The notes beneath the pieces are model-generated. The model ran no database searches, had not been told where the DNA came from, and saw nothing but the letters and a program-made list of their open reading frames with translations. From JADJPO01 sp046330955 (GTDB lineage Bacteria > Actinomycetota > Actinomycetes > Actinomycetales > Kineosporiaceae), in the NCBI GenBank assembly GCA_046330955.1, contig JAXLRT010000006.1:1-64000 (forward strand): 64,000 bases of DNA, written 5' to 3'. A program made the position numbers and the translations under genes. Positions 8,639-17,839 of this stretch are shown here, one piece after another; position 1 is the first letter of the stretch, and the number at the start of each line of letters is the position of its first letter.

Positions 8639-9100
8639 ATGGCTGAGACGCTGCGACTGACCTCGACGCTGGAGAAGCGTGGCCCGGCGGGGGCGTTCGT
8701 GCTGACCGACGAACAGGTGGCCGCCCTGGCGGACGGTGCCAAGACGTTCCCGGTGACGGTCACCGTCAACGGTCGGGTGCTGTCGCTGCGGCTGGCCCGG
8801 ATGGGCGGGGAGAACCTGATCGGCCTGAACAAGGCGGTGCGGGCCGAGGCCGGGGTCGAGGTGGGCGAGACGGTCGAGGTCGAGATCGCCGCAGACGCCG
8901 CACCCCGGACCGTCGAGTTGCCGAACGACCTCGCGGCCGCCCTGGGCGCCGACCCGGTGGCCGCTGCAGCGTTCGAGAACCTGGCCTACTCCCACCGCAA
9001 GGAGTACGTCCGCTGGGTCACCGAGGCCAAGCGCGAGCAGACCCGCGCCGACCGGATCGCCAAGGCGGTCGAGATGGTGCGCGCCGGCCAGACTCGTTGA
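8639..9100 (+). CDS. YdeI/OmpD-associated family protein with DUF1905 domain
   Basis: The 153-residue product has an N-terminal DUF1905 beta-barrel-like part (about 1-85, LEKRGPAGAFVLTDEQ... to VEIAADAAPR) and a C-terminal YdeI/OmpD-associated helical part (ELPNDLAAALG ... AYSHRKEYVRWVTEAKREQTRADRIAKAVEM). The motif SHRKEYVRWI/V is diagnostic. Proteins of this type are common in actinobacteria; their biochemical role is unknown. The ATG at 8639 is preferred over 8627 because it begins the conserved domain. Confidence 0.82.
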   Translation: MAETLRLTSTLEKRGPAGAFVLTDEQVAALADGAKTFPVTVTVNGRVLSLRLARMGGENLIGLNKAVRAEAGVEVGETVEVEIAADAAPRTVELPNDLAAALGADPVAAAAFENLAYSHRKEYVRWVTEAKREQTRADRIAKAVEMVRAGQTR

Positions 9101-9111
9101 TCATCTTCCGA

Positions 9112-9171
9112 GTTCGGCAGAAGTAGCCCTCCAGGCCGCGTCGAGGCCCGCGAGGGCGAGTTCTGCCGAAC
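9112..9171. terminator. Long-stem inverted repeat between convergent genes
   Basis: GTTCGGCAGAA (9112-9122) pairs with TTCTGCCGAAC (9161-9171), with an inner pair GCCCTC/GAGGGC. It lies between the ends of the YdeI-type gene and the VOC gene, which converge, so it probably stops transcription from both sides. No T-run is present. Confidence 0.6.
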
Positions 9172-9193
9172 CCGGATGGTGATCGCGAGCCGT

Positions 9194-9592
9194 TCAGTCC
9201 TCGGCGGCGCTGTCGGGATCGGTGTAGAGGCAGAACGGGTGCCCGATCGGGTCGAGCATCACGCGCACGTCGTCCTGGGGCTGGTACTCGGCCAGCCTCG
9301 CCCCCGCCTCGAGGGCATCGGCCACGGCTGCGGGCAGGTCGGCCACGCCGAGGTCGAGGTGGGCCATCATCTGCTGGTGCCCGGCCGCCGGTGGCCAGGT
9401 CGGCGGCACGTAGTCGGGATTGAGGTGAAAGCCCAGGTACGCGACGCCCTGACCGGGGTGGATGGTCGCCCAGTCCTCGCGATCGGTCGCGATCCGCCAG
9501 CCCAGGATCCCGGCGTAGAACCGGGCCAGGGCCCGAGGGTCCGGGGCGTCCAGGACCATGCCCCACCAGCCGTTGACGCCGCGTCCACGCAT
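9194..9592 (-). CDS. VOC (glyoxalase/bleomycin-resistance fold) family protein
   Basis: A 132-residue single-domain protein with the paired beta-alpha-beta-beta-beta layout of vicinal-oxygen-chelate proteins: GMVLDAPDPRALARFYAGILGW at the N-terminus and HLDLGVADLPAAVADALEAGARL then DPIGHPFCLY in the second half. It resembles the uncharacterised glyoxalase-like group common in actinobacteria, and its substrate cannot be told. The ATG at 9592 gives the MRGRGVNGWWG start; upstream in-frame sequence is not conserved-looking. Confidence 0.85.
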   Translation of the reverse strand: MRGRGVNGWWGMVLDAPDPRALARFYAGILGWRIATDREDWATIHPGQGVAYLGFHLNPDYVPPTWPPAAGHQQMMAHLDLGVADLPAAVADALEAGARLAEYQPQDDVRVMLDPIGHPFCLYTDPDSAAED

Positions 9593-9658
9593 GCGCTGAT
9601 TGTGCCCGGGGCCCTCGCGTCTGCCCAGCCCAGCCAGCGTGATCACTAGGCTGGAGTC

Positions 9659-10207
9659 ATGAGTGATCGCGGGATGGCCACGAGCCTCGACCTCGTGCTG
9701 CGGGGCACCGACCTGGACTCCGTCGAGGCCCTGCCGAACCCGCGCGTCGCCTCCCGCATGGCAGTGCGGGCGGTGATCGCGCGAGACGCCCGGCTGTTGA
9801 TGGCGTTCTCGACCGTGGTCGGCGACTACGGCTTTCCCGGTGGGGGTGTCGAGGACGGCGAGAGTCTGGCCGACGCGCTGCGCCGGGAACTGCGCGAGGA
9901 ACTGGGCGCCGAACTGCTCGACGTGGGTGAGCACCTCGGCACCGTCGTCCAGCGGCGTCGCTCGATCTTCCCCGCGGAGGCAGACATCTTCGAGGCCACC
10001 CACCATTACCTGGCGTGCACCGTCGTCGAGGGCCGCCACCGGGCGAGCCTCGAGGCCTACGAGCACGACCTCGGCCTGGTGTCGCGGTGGGTGAGCCCGC
10101 AGGTGGCCCTGGCCGCCAACCGGGTGATCCCGGACGAGCTGGTCGCCACCAATCCCTGGATCCCCCGCGAGATCGCGGTACTGGAGTGGCTGCTCGATCG
10201 CCGGTGA
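9659..10207 (+). CDS. Nudix hydrolase
   Basis: Nudix proteins cleave nucleoside diphosphates linked to another group, using a metal held by the Nudix box. The box is clear at about residues 61-83: GGGVEDGESLADALRREL followed by REELGAE, matching Gx5Ex7REUxEExGU. The 182-residue protein has an extra N-terminal strand and a C-terminal extension ending IAVLEWLLDRR. Substrate unknown. The ATG sits 66 nt after the divergent VOC gene start. Confidence 0.9.
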   Translation: MSDRGMATSLDLVLRGTDLDSVEALPNPRVASRMAVRAVIARDARLLMAFSTVVGDYGFPGGGVEDGESLADALRRELREELGAELLDVGEHLGTVVQRRRSIFPAEADIFEATHHYLACTVVEGRHRASLEAYEHDLGLVSRWVSPQVALAANRVIPDELVATNPWIPREIAVLEWLLDRR

Positions 10208-10229
10208 CCGCTGGGGTGGGAGTCTGCGG

Positions 10230-10871
10230 TCAGGACGCTGCGAACGCCCCGTAACCGCGCCACAGCCACATGCCCACCGGCCAGGCGATGACCCAGGCGA
10301 TCACCCATACCCGTGACCAGGGACTGCGGCGGGGGAGCCAACGCCACAGGACGGCGGTCGCCGGGAACGTCACCAGCAGCCAGGGCAGCATGGCGTCGGC
10401 TCGCCCCGACCACAGCTCGATCACCGGGTCCGGCCCGGTGCGGTAGGGGTAGTGCAACCAGTCGTCGTCCGTGGGTAGGCGACCGAACACTTGCGTCGCG
10501 GCCAGCAGCGCCCGAGCCCAGCAGTAGCCACCGACCACGTGGGCGGACAGCCACAGCGCATTCGCCGTCATCGAGATGGTCAGGAGCGCCCGCTGGGTCA
10601 CGATCCGGCCCGGGTGCTCGTGGGTACCCTCGACCGTCGGTCCATCTGCCAAGGCCAGGGCTGCGCGGTGCGGTCGTGGCGTCGTCCGATGGGTGCGGAG
10701 CAGGTCGCGGGGCAGCTCCGCCCACAGGCGCCAGGGCGGGGTGCCGGTGCGCACCAGGTCGTCGTACAACTGGGCGGTCTGCTCGCCGAACCGGTCGCGA
10801 TGAGCGCGGGGGGCCAGCCTCAGTGCGGCGCGATACCAGCCCGAGCCGCGGGGCCGGCGTCCGGGACTCAC
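10230..10871 (-). CDS. Membrane protein cotranscribed with PadR regulator, 213 aa
   Basis: The N-terminal half (WYRAALRLAPRAHRDRFGEQ) matches the short cytosolic segment often seen in membrane proteins paired with PadR genes. The C-terminal half contains about three to four hydrophobic segments rich in Trp. Its GTG/ATG start at 10871 overlaps the PadR stop by 4 nt, so it is the second gene of a two-gene operon. PadR genes are often followed by such membrane proteins or ABC exporters; the function here is unknown. Confidence 0.75.
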   Translation of the reverse strand: MSPGRRPRGSGWYRAALRLAPRAHRDRFGEQTAQLYDDLVRTGTPPWRLWAELPRDLLRTHRTTPRPHRAALALADGPTVEGTHEHPGRIVTQRALLTISMTANALWLSAHVVGGYCWARALLAATQVFGRLPTDDDWLHYPYRTGPDPVIELWSGRADAMLPWLLVTFPATAVLWRWLPRRSPWSRVWVIAWVIAWPVGMWLWRGYGAFAAS

Positions 10872-11218
10872 GTCGTCCCCAGGGTGGGGCCGCTCGGGCG
10901 CCAGGCGCGCCGGTCGATGCCGACGTTCGCCGCCCGTTCGAGGACGCCGTGCAGCCGGTCGAGTTCGACCACCAGTTCGGCCCGGCCGCGGGGGGTGATC
11001 CGGTAGTAGCGCCGGCGGCTGTCGTCGAGCTCGGGGGCGGGCCGGTCGTCGACCTCCTCGATCAGTCGCAGGTCGAGCAGCCGGCCGATGGCTGTGTAGA
11101 GGGTGGCCGGACCCATTCGCTCACCCGCGGCCTGCACCGCCTGCATGATCGCGTAGCCGTGGGCTTCGCCGCCGACGAGGGTGACCAGGATCGCCGCCTG
11201 GGATGCGGGCATCGCCAT
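10868..11218 (-). CDS. PadR-family transcriptional regulator
   Basis: A 116-residue protein with the PadR winged helix: AAILVTLVGGEAHGYAIMQAVQAAG, then GPATLYTAIGRLLDLRLIEE and YYRITPRGRAEL, followed by a short dimerisation helix. It likely represses its own operon with the downstream membrane protein gene. The start at 11218 is 112 nt from the start of the divergent mprF-like gene, leaving a shared promoter region. Confidence 0.92.
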   Translation of the reverse strand: MAMPASQAAILVTLVGGEAHGYAIMQAVQAAGERMGPATLYTAIGRLLDLRLIEEVDDRPAPELDDSRRRYYRITPRGRAELVVELDRLHGVLERAANVGIDRRAWRPSGPTLGTT

Positions 11219-11330
11219 GACCTCAGTGTACGGCGACTATGTCGAACAGCGATATAAAACGTCCCAGCTGGGACGCCTGCAGCGACATCGGATCAAGCCG
11301 ACGACCCGGCAGGCCGATCTCTGGGTCGTC

Positions 11331-13889
11331 ATGACCACACCATCGCAGGCCTGCTCCGCGACGACGCCCGAGGCCGATCCTGCGCGTTCCCTGCGGCGGC
11401 ACCTGGTCCTGCGCGGGCTGGTGCCCCTGCTGGTGCTCGGCATCCTGACCTGGGCGGTCGGTGTGCTGCACGCCCAGCTGCGGAACTATCCGTGGACGCG
11501 ACTCGGGCCGGCCGTGACCGAGATCGGGGTCGGCAAGGTCCTGCTGGCCCTCCTCGCCACGACGAGCTCCTACCTGGCGATGACGGGCTACGACGCCCTT
11601 GCTTTGCGTTACGTCGAGCACCGGCTGCCGTATCGCCGGTTCGCCGCCGCGTCCTTCGTGGCGACGGCGTTCGGCAACACTCTCGGTGCCTCCGCCGTCG
11701 TCGGGGCCGCGCTGCGCGCCCGGGTCTACTCCGCCTGGGGTGTCCCTGCCTTCGCGATCACCCGGATCGCGGTGTTCAACCTCGTCAGCCTCTCGCTGGG
11801 CTGTGGTGCGCTGGCCGCCATCGGCATGGCGCACACCCCCGACCGGATCGGGCCCGCGGTGCACCTGCCGCGCCCGATCCTGCTGATCCTCAGCGTCGGG
11901 CTGACGGCGGCGATCGTCGGCTACCTGCTGTGGTGCGGCGCCGGCAAGAGCGCGATCACCGTGCGGGACTGGCGGATCGACCGGCCCTCGCGTCGCCTGG
12001 CCCTGGGGCAGCTCGCGCTCTCGACCGTGGAATGGCTGTCGATGGCCGCCGTCCTGTTCGTCCTGCTGCCGGCCGGCGGTCTGGGGTTCCCCACCTTCGC
12101 CACTGTGTTCGTGATCGCCACCGTGGCCGGGCTGGTCAGCAACGTCCCGGGCGGGCTCGGAGTGTTCGAGGCGGTGCTGTTGATCGGCCTCGGCGGTGCC
12201 GTCGGGCCGTCCGAGCTGGTCACCGCACTGGTGGCCTATCGGATCGTCTACTTCCTGCTGCCGCTGGCCCTGGCCGCCGGCCTCCTGGCCGTCCTGGAGT
12301 CACGGCGCAACCCGGCCACCGCGGACGGGGTGCTGGCGCGCATCGGCGTGCTCACGCCGTCCGTGTTCGGCCTGGCCGTCGCGGTTCTGGGCGCCGGGCT
12401 GGTGATCACCGGCCAGGTGCCCGGATACGCCAACCCCTCGGACCTGACCGCGTTCACCGCCAGCCTGGCCGGGGTGGGGCTGGTGCTGCTCGCCCGCGGG
12501 CTGCACCGGCGGCTGCGGGGTGCGCTGGTGGCCACTCTCGGCGTGCTGACGGTGGTGTTCACCGCGGCCCTGGTCAGTGCCACACCCACGCCTGCCGTGG
12601 TGGCGCTGGTGCTGATCAGCTTGCTGGTGATGGCGCGCGGCGCCTTCCACCGCACCACGTCGGTGTGGGCCGACCCGCGCGGCTGGGCCTGGTCGCTGAC
12701 CGTGGCCGGTGTGTGCGGGGTGCTGGTCTGGTGGCACGATCTGTGGGTCGGGGCGCGCCCGGTCGGGGGCCGGACCTGGCTCGAGGCGTCGGTCGGCGAC
12801 GGGACCCCCACCACGGTGCGGCTCGGGCTGTCGGCCGGCGTCCTGGGACTGATGATCGCCGGAACCCGGCTGCAATCCGCCGGGCAGCCGGGCCATACCG
12901 TGGCAACGGCGGCCGAACTCGCTCTCGCCGAACCGATCCTGGCTCGGGCACACACCAGCGACGCCTCGCTGCTGTGGACCGGCGACAAGCGGGTGCACTT
13001 CTCGCCCCGAGGCGGTGCGCTGGTGATGTACCAGGTGCGACGGCGTAGCTGGGTGGTGATGGGTGACCCGGTCGGGGACGAGGACGAGTTCGACGAGTTG
13101 CTCTGGTCGTTCCTCGACCTGTGTGACCGCAATCTGGGTCGGCCGGTGTTCTACTGCGTCCACGACGACATGATCGGGCTCTACCGCCGGCACGGGCTGA
13201 CGGTCTCGAAACTGGGGGAGGAGGCGGTCATCGACCTGTCGACCTTCACCATGCAGGGCAAGAATCGGGCGAAGCTGCGCTCGGAGGTGCGATCCAGCGA
13301 GCGGGCCGGGGTGAGCGTCGAGATCCTCGAACCCGAGCGGGTGCCCTCGGTCCTGGCGGAGTTGCGCGTGGTCTCCGACACCTGGCTGCAGCAGCGCAAC
13401 GCTCGCGAGAAGTCGTTCTCGCTCGGGGCCTTCGACGAGGAGTACCTGGCCCGGTTCCCGATCGTGGTGGCCCGTCAGGACGGGCGTGAGGTCGCCTTCG
13501 CCTCGCTGTGGGCCAGCGGTGCCCGGCACGAGATCAAGGTCGACCTGATGAGGCGGCTACCCGACGCGCCGCGCTGCGTGATGAGCCACCTGTTCGTCGC
13601 GGCGCTGACCTGGGCGCACGAGCAGGGTTACGCCTCGTTCAGCATCGGCATGGCGCCGCTGTCCGGCCTGCGCCCCGAGCTGACCTACTGGGACCGGATC
13701 GGGCACTTCCTGTTCAGCCACGGTGAGCACTTCTACAACTTCCAGGGGCTGCGCCAGTTCAAGGAGCGCTTCCACCCGCAGTGGCAGGCTCGCTACATCG
13801 TCTCGCCCGGCGGGCACGCGTTGCCGTCGACGATGCTGGACGTCGCGACGCTGGTCGGCGGCGGTCTGCGCGGCGTGGTCGCCCGCTGA
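11331..13889 (+). CDS. MprF-like phosphatidylglycerol lysyltransferase/flippase
   Basis: An 852-residue protein with a large N-terminal membrane region (about 30-560, more than ten hydrophobic segments, including SNVPGGLGVFEAVLL of the UPF0104/flippase family) and a C-terminal cytosolic DUF2156 (GNAT-like) domain at about 570-850 with FSPRGGALVMYQ, MGDPVG and FSIGMAPLSG segments. MprF enzymes transfer an amino acid from aminoacyl-tRNA to phosphatidylglycerol and flip the product, lowering surface charge and giving resistance to cationic peptides. ATG at 11331 is chosen because the basic SLRRHLVLRG lead and first membrane helix follow it; an upstream frame to 11181 overlaps the PadR gene. Confidence 0.88.
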   Translation: MTTPSQACSATTPEADPARSLRRHLVLRGLVPLLVLGILTWAVGVLHAQLRNYPWTRLGPAVTEIGVGKVLLALLATTSSYLAMTGYDALALRYVEHRLPYRRFAAASFVATAFGNTLGASAVVGAALRARVYSAWGVPAFAITRIAVFNLVSLSLGCGALAAIGMAHTPDRIGPAVHLPRPILLILSVGLTAAIVGYLLWCGAGKSAITVRDWRIDRPSRRLALGQLALSTVEWLSMAAVLFVLLPAGGLGFPTFATVFVIATVAGLVSNVPGGLGVFEAVLLIGLGGAVGPSELVTALVAYRIVYFLLPLALAAGLLAVLESRRNPATADGVLARIGVLTPSVFGLAVAVLGAGLVITGQVPGYANPSDLTAFTASLAGVGLVLLARGLHRRLRGALVATLGVLTVVFTAALVSATPTPAVVALVLISLLVMARGAFHRTTSVWADPRGWAWSLTVAGVCGVLVWWHDLWVGARPVGGRTWLEASVGDGTPTTVRLGLSAGVLGLMIAGTRLQSAGQPGHTVATAAELALAEPILARAHTSDASLLWTGDKRVHFSPRGGALVMYQVRRRSWVVMGDPVGDEDEFDELLWSFLDLCDRNLGRPVFYCVHDDMIGLYRRHGLTVSKLGEEAVIDLSTFTMQGKNRAKLRSEVRSSERAGVSVEILEPERVPSVLAELRVVSDTWLQQRNAREKSFSLGAFDEEYLARFPIVVARQDGREVAFASLWASGARHEIKVDLMRRLPDAPRCVMSHLFVAALTWAHEQGYASFSIGMAPLSGLRPELTYWDRIGHFLFSHGEHFYNFQGLRQFKERFHPQWQARYIVSPGGHALPSTMLDVATLVGGGLRGVVAR

Positions 13890-13904
13890 GGCACCCTTCC
13901 AGGA

Positions 13905-13952
13905 CAAGGTGGAGACTTTGGGCACGCAGACGGTAGCAAACCCTCCACCTTG
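13905..13952. terminator. Long-stem inverted repeat between convergent genes
   Basis: CAAGGTGGAG..TTTG (13905-13920) pairs with CAAA..CTCCACCTTG (13937-13952), giving a 10-bp stem, a 2-bp mismatch and 4 more pairs around a 16-nt loop. It lies between the ends of the mprF-like gene and the FG-GAP gene. A bidirectional terminator is likely. Confidence 0.6.
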
Positions 13953-13961
13953 CCGTTGGGG

Positions 13962-15830
13962 TCAGCGCTGGGCGGTCCCGGCGCGCAGCAGGGAGCCGCG
14001 GCCGGTGGGCCAGGCGGGTGCCCCCGCCGCAGCGACGGCCTTCGAGCCCGGCACGGTGAATACGTCCAAGCCGTGATCGATCGAGGTGGTCACGATCTCG
14101 AGGGTGCCGTTGCCGTCGAGGTCGGCGATGGACGGCGCAGCCGCCACCCCGATGCCGTTGCCGTCGCCGGCCTGCTTCGGCAGCCGTTGGTCACTGATCT
14201 TGGCACCCTTCGGTGACAGCACCACCAGCCGTCCGCTGTTGGCCGCCAGGCCGTAGACGCCGAACACCAGCTCCGGGGTGCCGTCACTGTTGAGGTCGGC
14301 GGCCACTACCTCGGAGGCGAAGGTGCGGGCCTTGCCGGGGGCATATCCATAGCGCCACAAGCGCTTTCCGGCCGAACTGATGGCGTACACGTAGCCGTCG
14401 TCGCCGGGGAAGACGATCTCGGGTTTGCGGTCACCGGTGAGGTCGACCAGGGTCGGCGCCGGGATGCCGCTGGGCGGGTACCAGTCGCCGTCCGCGCGCA
14501 CGATCGGCTTGCCGGTCAGCGGCAGCGTCTCGAACCCCTTGTGCCGCCTGCCCGATCGCACCCCCTTACCCTGCGCGCCGTCCAGCACCATGACGGCGTG
14601 GGCCTGGGTCTCGTAGGGCTCCTTCTTCTCGACGTTGGGGATGCCGATCACCTCGGCCTTGCCGTCGCCGTCCAGGTCGCCCACCGAGGGTGGCGAGGCG
14701 GTCCACTGCAACCAACCGGTGGTCTGCACGTTCGGCCAGTCGCCGGTGTGGGCGTGCAGGTGCCGGTCCTCGACGGTGGGGGAGAGCCAGCGGATGAACT
14801 GTCCCCAGCCGAGCCGCTTGCCGGCAAACCCGCTCTGCCGGTTGGTGTACCAGCTCGATGCCAGCACCGAGGTGCCGTCGTGGTTGAACAGGTTGATCTG
14901 GTGGTTGTCGTAGGTGACGACGATCTCGAGCTGTTTGTCGTCGTCCAGCTGGCCGATGCCGACGTTGAGGCCGTAGGCGCCGTAGCCGTGGTTGCCGTAG
15001 CCGTTGAAGTCAACGTCGTTTCCGCTGCCGCGCAACGTGTTGTACCGCGGCCAGGCCGGCTTGTGGCCACCGGCGGGCTGGTAGCTGCGGCCGTTGGCGC
15101 TGAACACGAACACCTGAGCGCCGGTGCTGGAGGTATTGGTCGTGGTGGCCACCACCTCGATGGTGCCGTTGCCGTCCAGGTCGGCCGCCGCCAGGCCGCG
15201 CACCTCCGGGGTCTGACCACCACTGGCCACCGACGCGGGCCAGCCCTTCTTCACGACGAGCTTTCCGGCGCGCCATTCGTAGGCGGCCACGGTGCCGTTG
15301 CCGCCGACCACGATCTCGCGCACGCCGTCCCGGTCGAGATCGGCCACCACGGACGGCGCGTAGACCCGGCCCTGGGTCGCGATGCCGGTGGCCAGCCGCT
15401 TGCCGGCCGCGGAGTAGACGTAGGTCGAGTAGAGCGGAGCGACGATCTCGAGCTTTCTGTCACCGTTCAGGTCGACCAGGGCAGGGGAGGAGAACCAGCC
15501 GGTCTGGCCCGGGTCGATCCGGCGGACGAAGACCGGGGCCTTCACTGCGGCGGCGCGGGTGAGTGCTGCGCCTGTGGTGCCGGAGTTGCCCGCCGCCGTG
15601 CCCGGGGACGCCGCCGCAGTGGCCGGTGCCGCCTGGTGGGCAGCGGCCACGGTGACCGGCGCGGCGATGGGCGAGGTCGGTGGGGTCGCGGCCGGCTCGC
15701 CCGAGGCACCGCAGGCCGCGGTGAGCCCGAGGGTGATCGTCGACAGGCAGATCACCCCGGCCCGGGCGGTGGCGCGACGGGGGGTGGGCGGGCCGGGCGC
15801 GGGTCGAGTGCGCAGCGGAGCAGAGATCAC
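13962..15830 (-). CDS. FG-GAP/VCBS-repeat secreted lipoprotein
   Basis: A 622-residue exported protein. A signal segment ends in a lipobox (LTAAC) at about residue 40, followed by an Ala/Thr/Pro-rich linker. The rest is built from repeated beta-propeller blades marked by calcium-binding motifs such as DLNGDRKLEIV, DLDRDGVREIV, DLDGNGTIEVV and DLDGDGKAEVIG. Proteins of this kind form extracellular integrin-like propellers, but ligands are generally unknown. The gene converges with the mprF-like gene and is 74 nt downstream of the CopC-like gene in the same direction. Confidence 0.88.
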   Translation of the reverse strand: MISAPLRTRPAPGPPTPRRATARAGVICLSTITLGLTAACGASGEPAATPPTSPIAAPVTVAAAHQAAPATAAASPGTAAGNSGTTGAALTRAAAVKAPVFVRRIDPGQTGWFSSPALVDLNGDRKLEIVAPLYSTYVYSAAGKRLATGIATQGRVYAPSVVADLDRDGVREIVVGGNGTVAAYEWRAGKLVVKKGWPASVASGGQTPEVRGLAAADLDGNGTIEVVATTTNTSSTGAQVFVFSANGRSYQPAGGHKPAWPRYNTLRGSGNDVDFNGYGNHGYGAYGLNVGIGQLDDDKQLEIVVTYDNHQINLFNHDGTSVLASSWYTNRQSGFAGKRLGWGQFIRWLSPTVEDRHLHAHTGDWPNVQTTGWLQWTASPPSVGDLDGDGKAEVIGIPNVEKKEPYETQAHAVMVLDGAQGKGVRSGRRHKGFETLPLTGKPIVRADGDWYPPSGIPAPTLVDLTGDRKPEIVFPGDDGYVYAISSAGKRLWRYGYAPGKARTFASEVVAADLNSDGTPELVFGVYGLAANSGRLVVLSPKGAKISDQRLPKQAGDGNGIGVAAAPSIADLDGNGTLEIVTTSIDHGLDVFTVPGSKAVAAAGAPAWPTGRGSLLRAGTAQR

Positions 15831-15904
15831 GGCTGCACGCTAGTGCGCTCTGGATCGTGGCCCGGTTATCGCTGTGTCAAGGCTTCGACCAGCTGGTGGG
15901 TGGG

Positions 15905-16531
15905 TCAGGGCAGGGAGCGGCGGCTGCGCGCCCAGAGCCCGCCGATGCCCGCCAGGGCCGCCAGCACCGCGGCCACCGCGATGATGACCTTCGTCGAGTT
16001 GTCGCTGTTCCCCGGCTCGGCGGGCGGGGGCATCGTCGGGGCCGCGGTGTCGGCCGGCGTCGCGGCCGGTGTCGCCGCCGGCGACGCGGCGGGGGTGGGG
16101 GCCGACGCGGGGGTCGAAGCGACGTTCTGACCGATGACCGTGAAGCCGAACTTGCCCGAGATCGGGTGGCCGTCGGCGCTGGTCACCCGCCACAGCACGG
16201 TGTACTCACCGCTGCTCGCGCCGTCCGGCATGGGCGAACTGATCGCGGGGCCGTCCGTGGTCACCGTCAGGGTGGTGGCCCCGGCGGGGCCGGTCAGCCG
16301 CATCTGCGCCGTGCCCTTCAGCACGTTCTCGGTGAACGTCAGCTTGATCTCGGGCGGCGGGACGCTGAGTACCGACCCGTCCGCCGGCTCGATGGTGCGG
16401 ACGCCGGAGTGGGCCTGCGCTCCGGCAGCTCCCCAGCCGAGCAGGGCGCTCAGGGTCACGACGAGGACGGCGACGGCGCGGCCGACACGTGGCAGGGATC
16501 GGCGAGGCGCAGGGGGGTGGGCAACCGGCAT
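15905..16531 (-). CDS. CopC-domain copper-resistance-like membrane-anchored protein
   Basis: The 208-residue product has a signal peptide cleaved near GAQA-HSG, so the mature N-terminus begins with a histidine as in copper-binding CopC proteins. The CopC domain (about 40-135) includes IEPADGSVL, PPPEIKLTFTE and SADGHPISGKFGFTV. An Ala/Pro/Thr-rich linker and a C-terminal membrane helix with positive tail (WARSRRSLP) follow. CopC proteins bind copper outside the membrane, often with CopD; no copD is visible here. Confidence 0.88.
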   Translation of the reverse strand: MPVAHPPAPRRSLPRVGRAVAVLVVTLSALLGWGAAGAQAHSGVRTIEPADGSVLSVPPPEIKLTFTENVLKGTAQMRLTGPAGATTLTVTTDGPAISSPMPDGASSGEYTVLWRVTSADGHPISGKFGFTVIGQNVASTPASAPTPAASPAATPAATPADTAAPTMPPPAEPGNSDNSTKVIIAVAAVLAALAGIGGLWARSRRSLP

Positions 16532-16581
16532 GGATCACATCTTGGCAGGCGCCGGAACACCCCCGACGCGCAGTCGCCGGC

Positions 16582-17706
16582 TCAGGTGGCCGCGATCTCG
16601 GCCACCTCGACGGCGGCGCGGCGGCCGGCAGAGGCGGCGGCGGCCTCGAGCACGGTCTGCACCTGCAACGCCTCGGCGAAGTCGGGCATCGGTGCCACCA
16701 GCGCGTCGTCCGGGCGGCCGGCGAGGGCCTCGAGGATGTCGGCTGCCTGGTGGGTGAAGGTGTGCTCGTAGCCGATCGGGTGGCCGGGTGGCCACCAGGC
16801 GCCGACCCACGGGTGACCGGCCTCGGCGTCGCCCACCTCGACGGTGGTCCAGCCGCGGACCGCGCGCTCGGCGGTGGCGTCGTAGACGTCGAGCCGTCCC
16901 ATCTGGTCGAACCGGAAGCGCACTGCACCGTGCTCGCCGTGGATCTCGAAGCCATGGGTGTTGTGGTGACCGGTCGCGAACCGGGTCGCCTCGAACGAAG
17001 CCGTCGCTCCGCCGTCCAGCTCGCCGAGAAAGATCACCGCGTCGTCGACGGAGTGGCTGGGCACGTAGGTGCGCATCAGCGACCCGGCGATGCGCGCCAC
17101 CTGCTCGCCGGTGACGAACTGGACGGCGTCCACGATGTGCGCGGCGATGTCGCCGAGTGCCCCCGAACCGGCCACGGCGGCGTCGAAGCGCCACACGTCG
17201 TCCGCGCCGATGCCCCACTGCTGCAAGTAGATCGCCCGGACGTGACGGATCGCGCCGAGCCGTCCCTGACGGACCAGCGCCCGCGCGAAGGCGATCGCGG
17301 GCACGCGGCGATAGCTGAACCAGACGAAGGTCCGACCGGACGCCGCGGCGGCCGCCGCCGTCATGGCGCGGGCGTCGGCCAGGGTTGCGGCGAGCGGCTT
17401 CTCGCACGCCACGTGTTTGCCGGCCTCGAGCGCGCCGATGGCGGCCTCGGCGTGGGCATGGTTGGGGGTGCAGACGTCGACCAGGCTGATGGCGGGGTCG
17501 GTGACCAGCGCTGCGACGTCCGTGGTGGCGTGCTGCCAGCCCCAGCGGGTGGCGAAGGCCTCGGTGGCGGTGGCGTCGCGTCCGGCCACGGTGTGCCGCA
17601 CCGGCGTGAGCGGCGGGTCGAAGAACCGCGTCACCTGGGTCCAGGCATTGGCATGGGCGCGGCCCATGAACTTGGTGCCGATCAGGCCGATGGCGAGGTC
17701 TGTCAT
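16582..17706 (-). CDS. Gfo/Idh/MocA-family oxidoreductase
   Basis: A 374-residue NAD(P)-dependent dehydrogenase related to inositol and glucose-fructose oxidoreductases. The Rossmann part begins IGLIGTKFMGRAHANAW, with VDVCTPNHAHAEAAIGALEAGKHVACEKPLA-type segments (split here: VDVCTPNHAHAEAAI and GKHVACEKPLA at about 80-110) carrying the conserved EKP lysine. The C-terminal half has the typical GDIAAHIVDAVQFV and an extended sheet. The gene stands alone, so the sugar or polyol substrate cannot be told. The ATG at 17706 is fixed by the start of the Rossmann motif. Confidence 0.92.
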   Translation of the reverse strand: MTDLAIGLIGTKFMGRAHANAWTQVTRFFDPPLTPVRHTVAGRDATATEAFATRWGWQHATTDVAALVTDPAISLVDVCTPNHAHAEAAIGALEAGKHVACEKPLAATLADARAMTAAAAAASGRTFVWFSYRRVPAIAFARALVRQGRLGAIRHVRAIYLQQWGIGADDVWRFDAAVAGSGALGDIAAHIVDAVQFVTGEQVARIAGSLMRTYVPSHSVDDAVIFLGELDGGATASFEATRFATGHHNTHGFEIHGEHGAVRFRFDQMGRLDVYDATAERAVRGWTTVEVGDAEAGHPWVGAWWPPGHPIGYEHTFTHQAADILEALAGRPDDALVAPMPDFAEALQVQTVLEAAAASAGRRAAVEVAEIAAT

Positions 17707-17839
17707 GGCCGGAGTGTAGGAGGGTGGGTCGATGGGGGAGCAGGCATGCCTGGTATCGCCATCGTGAGCGGTCCCGAGATGGTTCACACTCCGTGTTCGC
17801 GGGGGCCCCTGACGAGGCTGTTACGGGATGTCGATCCGG

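Noticed and set aside
10143..10172. Segment in the Nudix gene (CACCAATCCCTGGATC...) resembling the pseudo-spacer/pseudo-repeat junction near cas3
   Set aside because: The match is short, needs a gap and lies in coding sequence for TNPWIPRE; the similarity also runs into the repeat part, which a true protospacer should not. Treated as chance pending a proper search.
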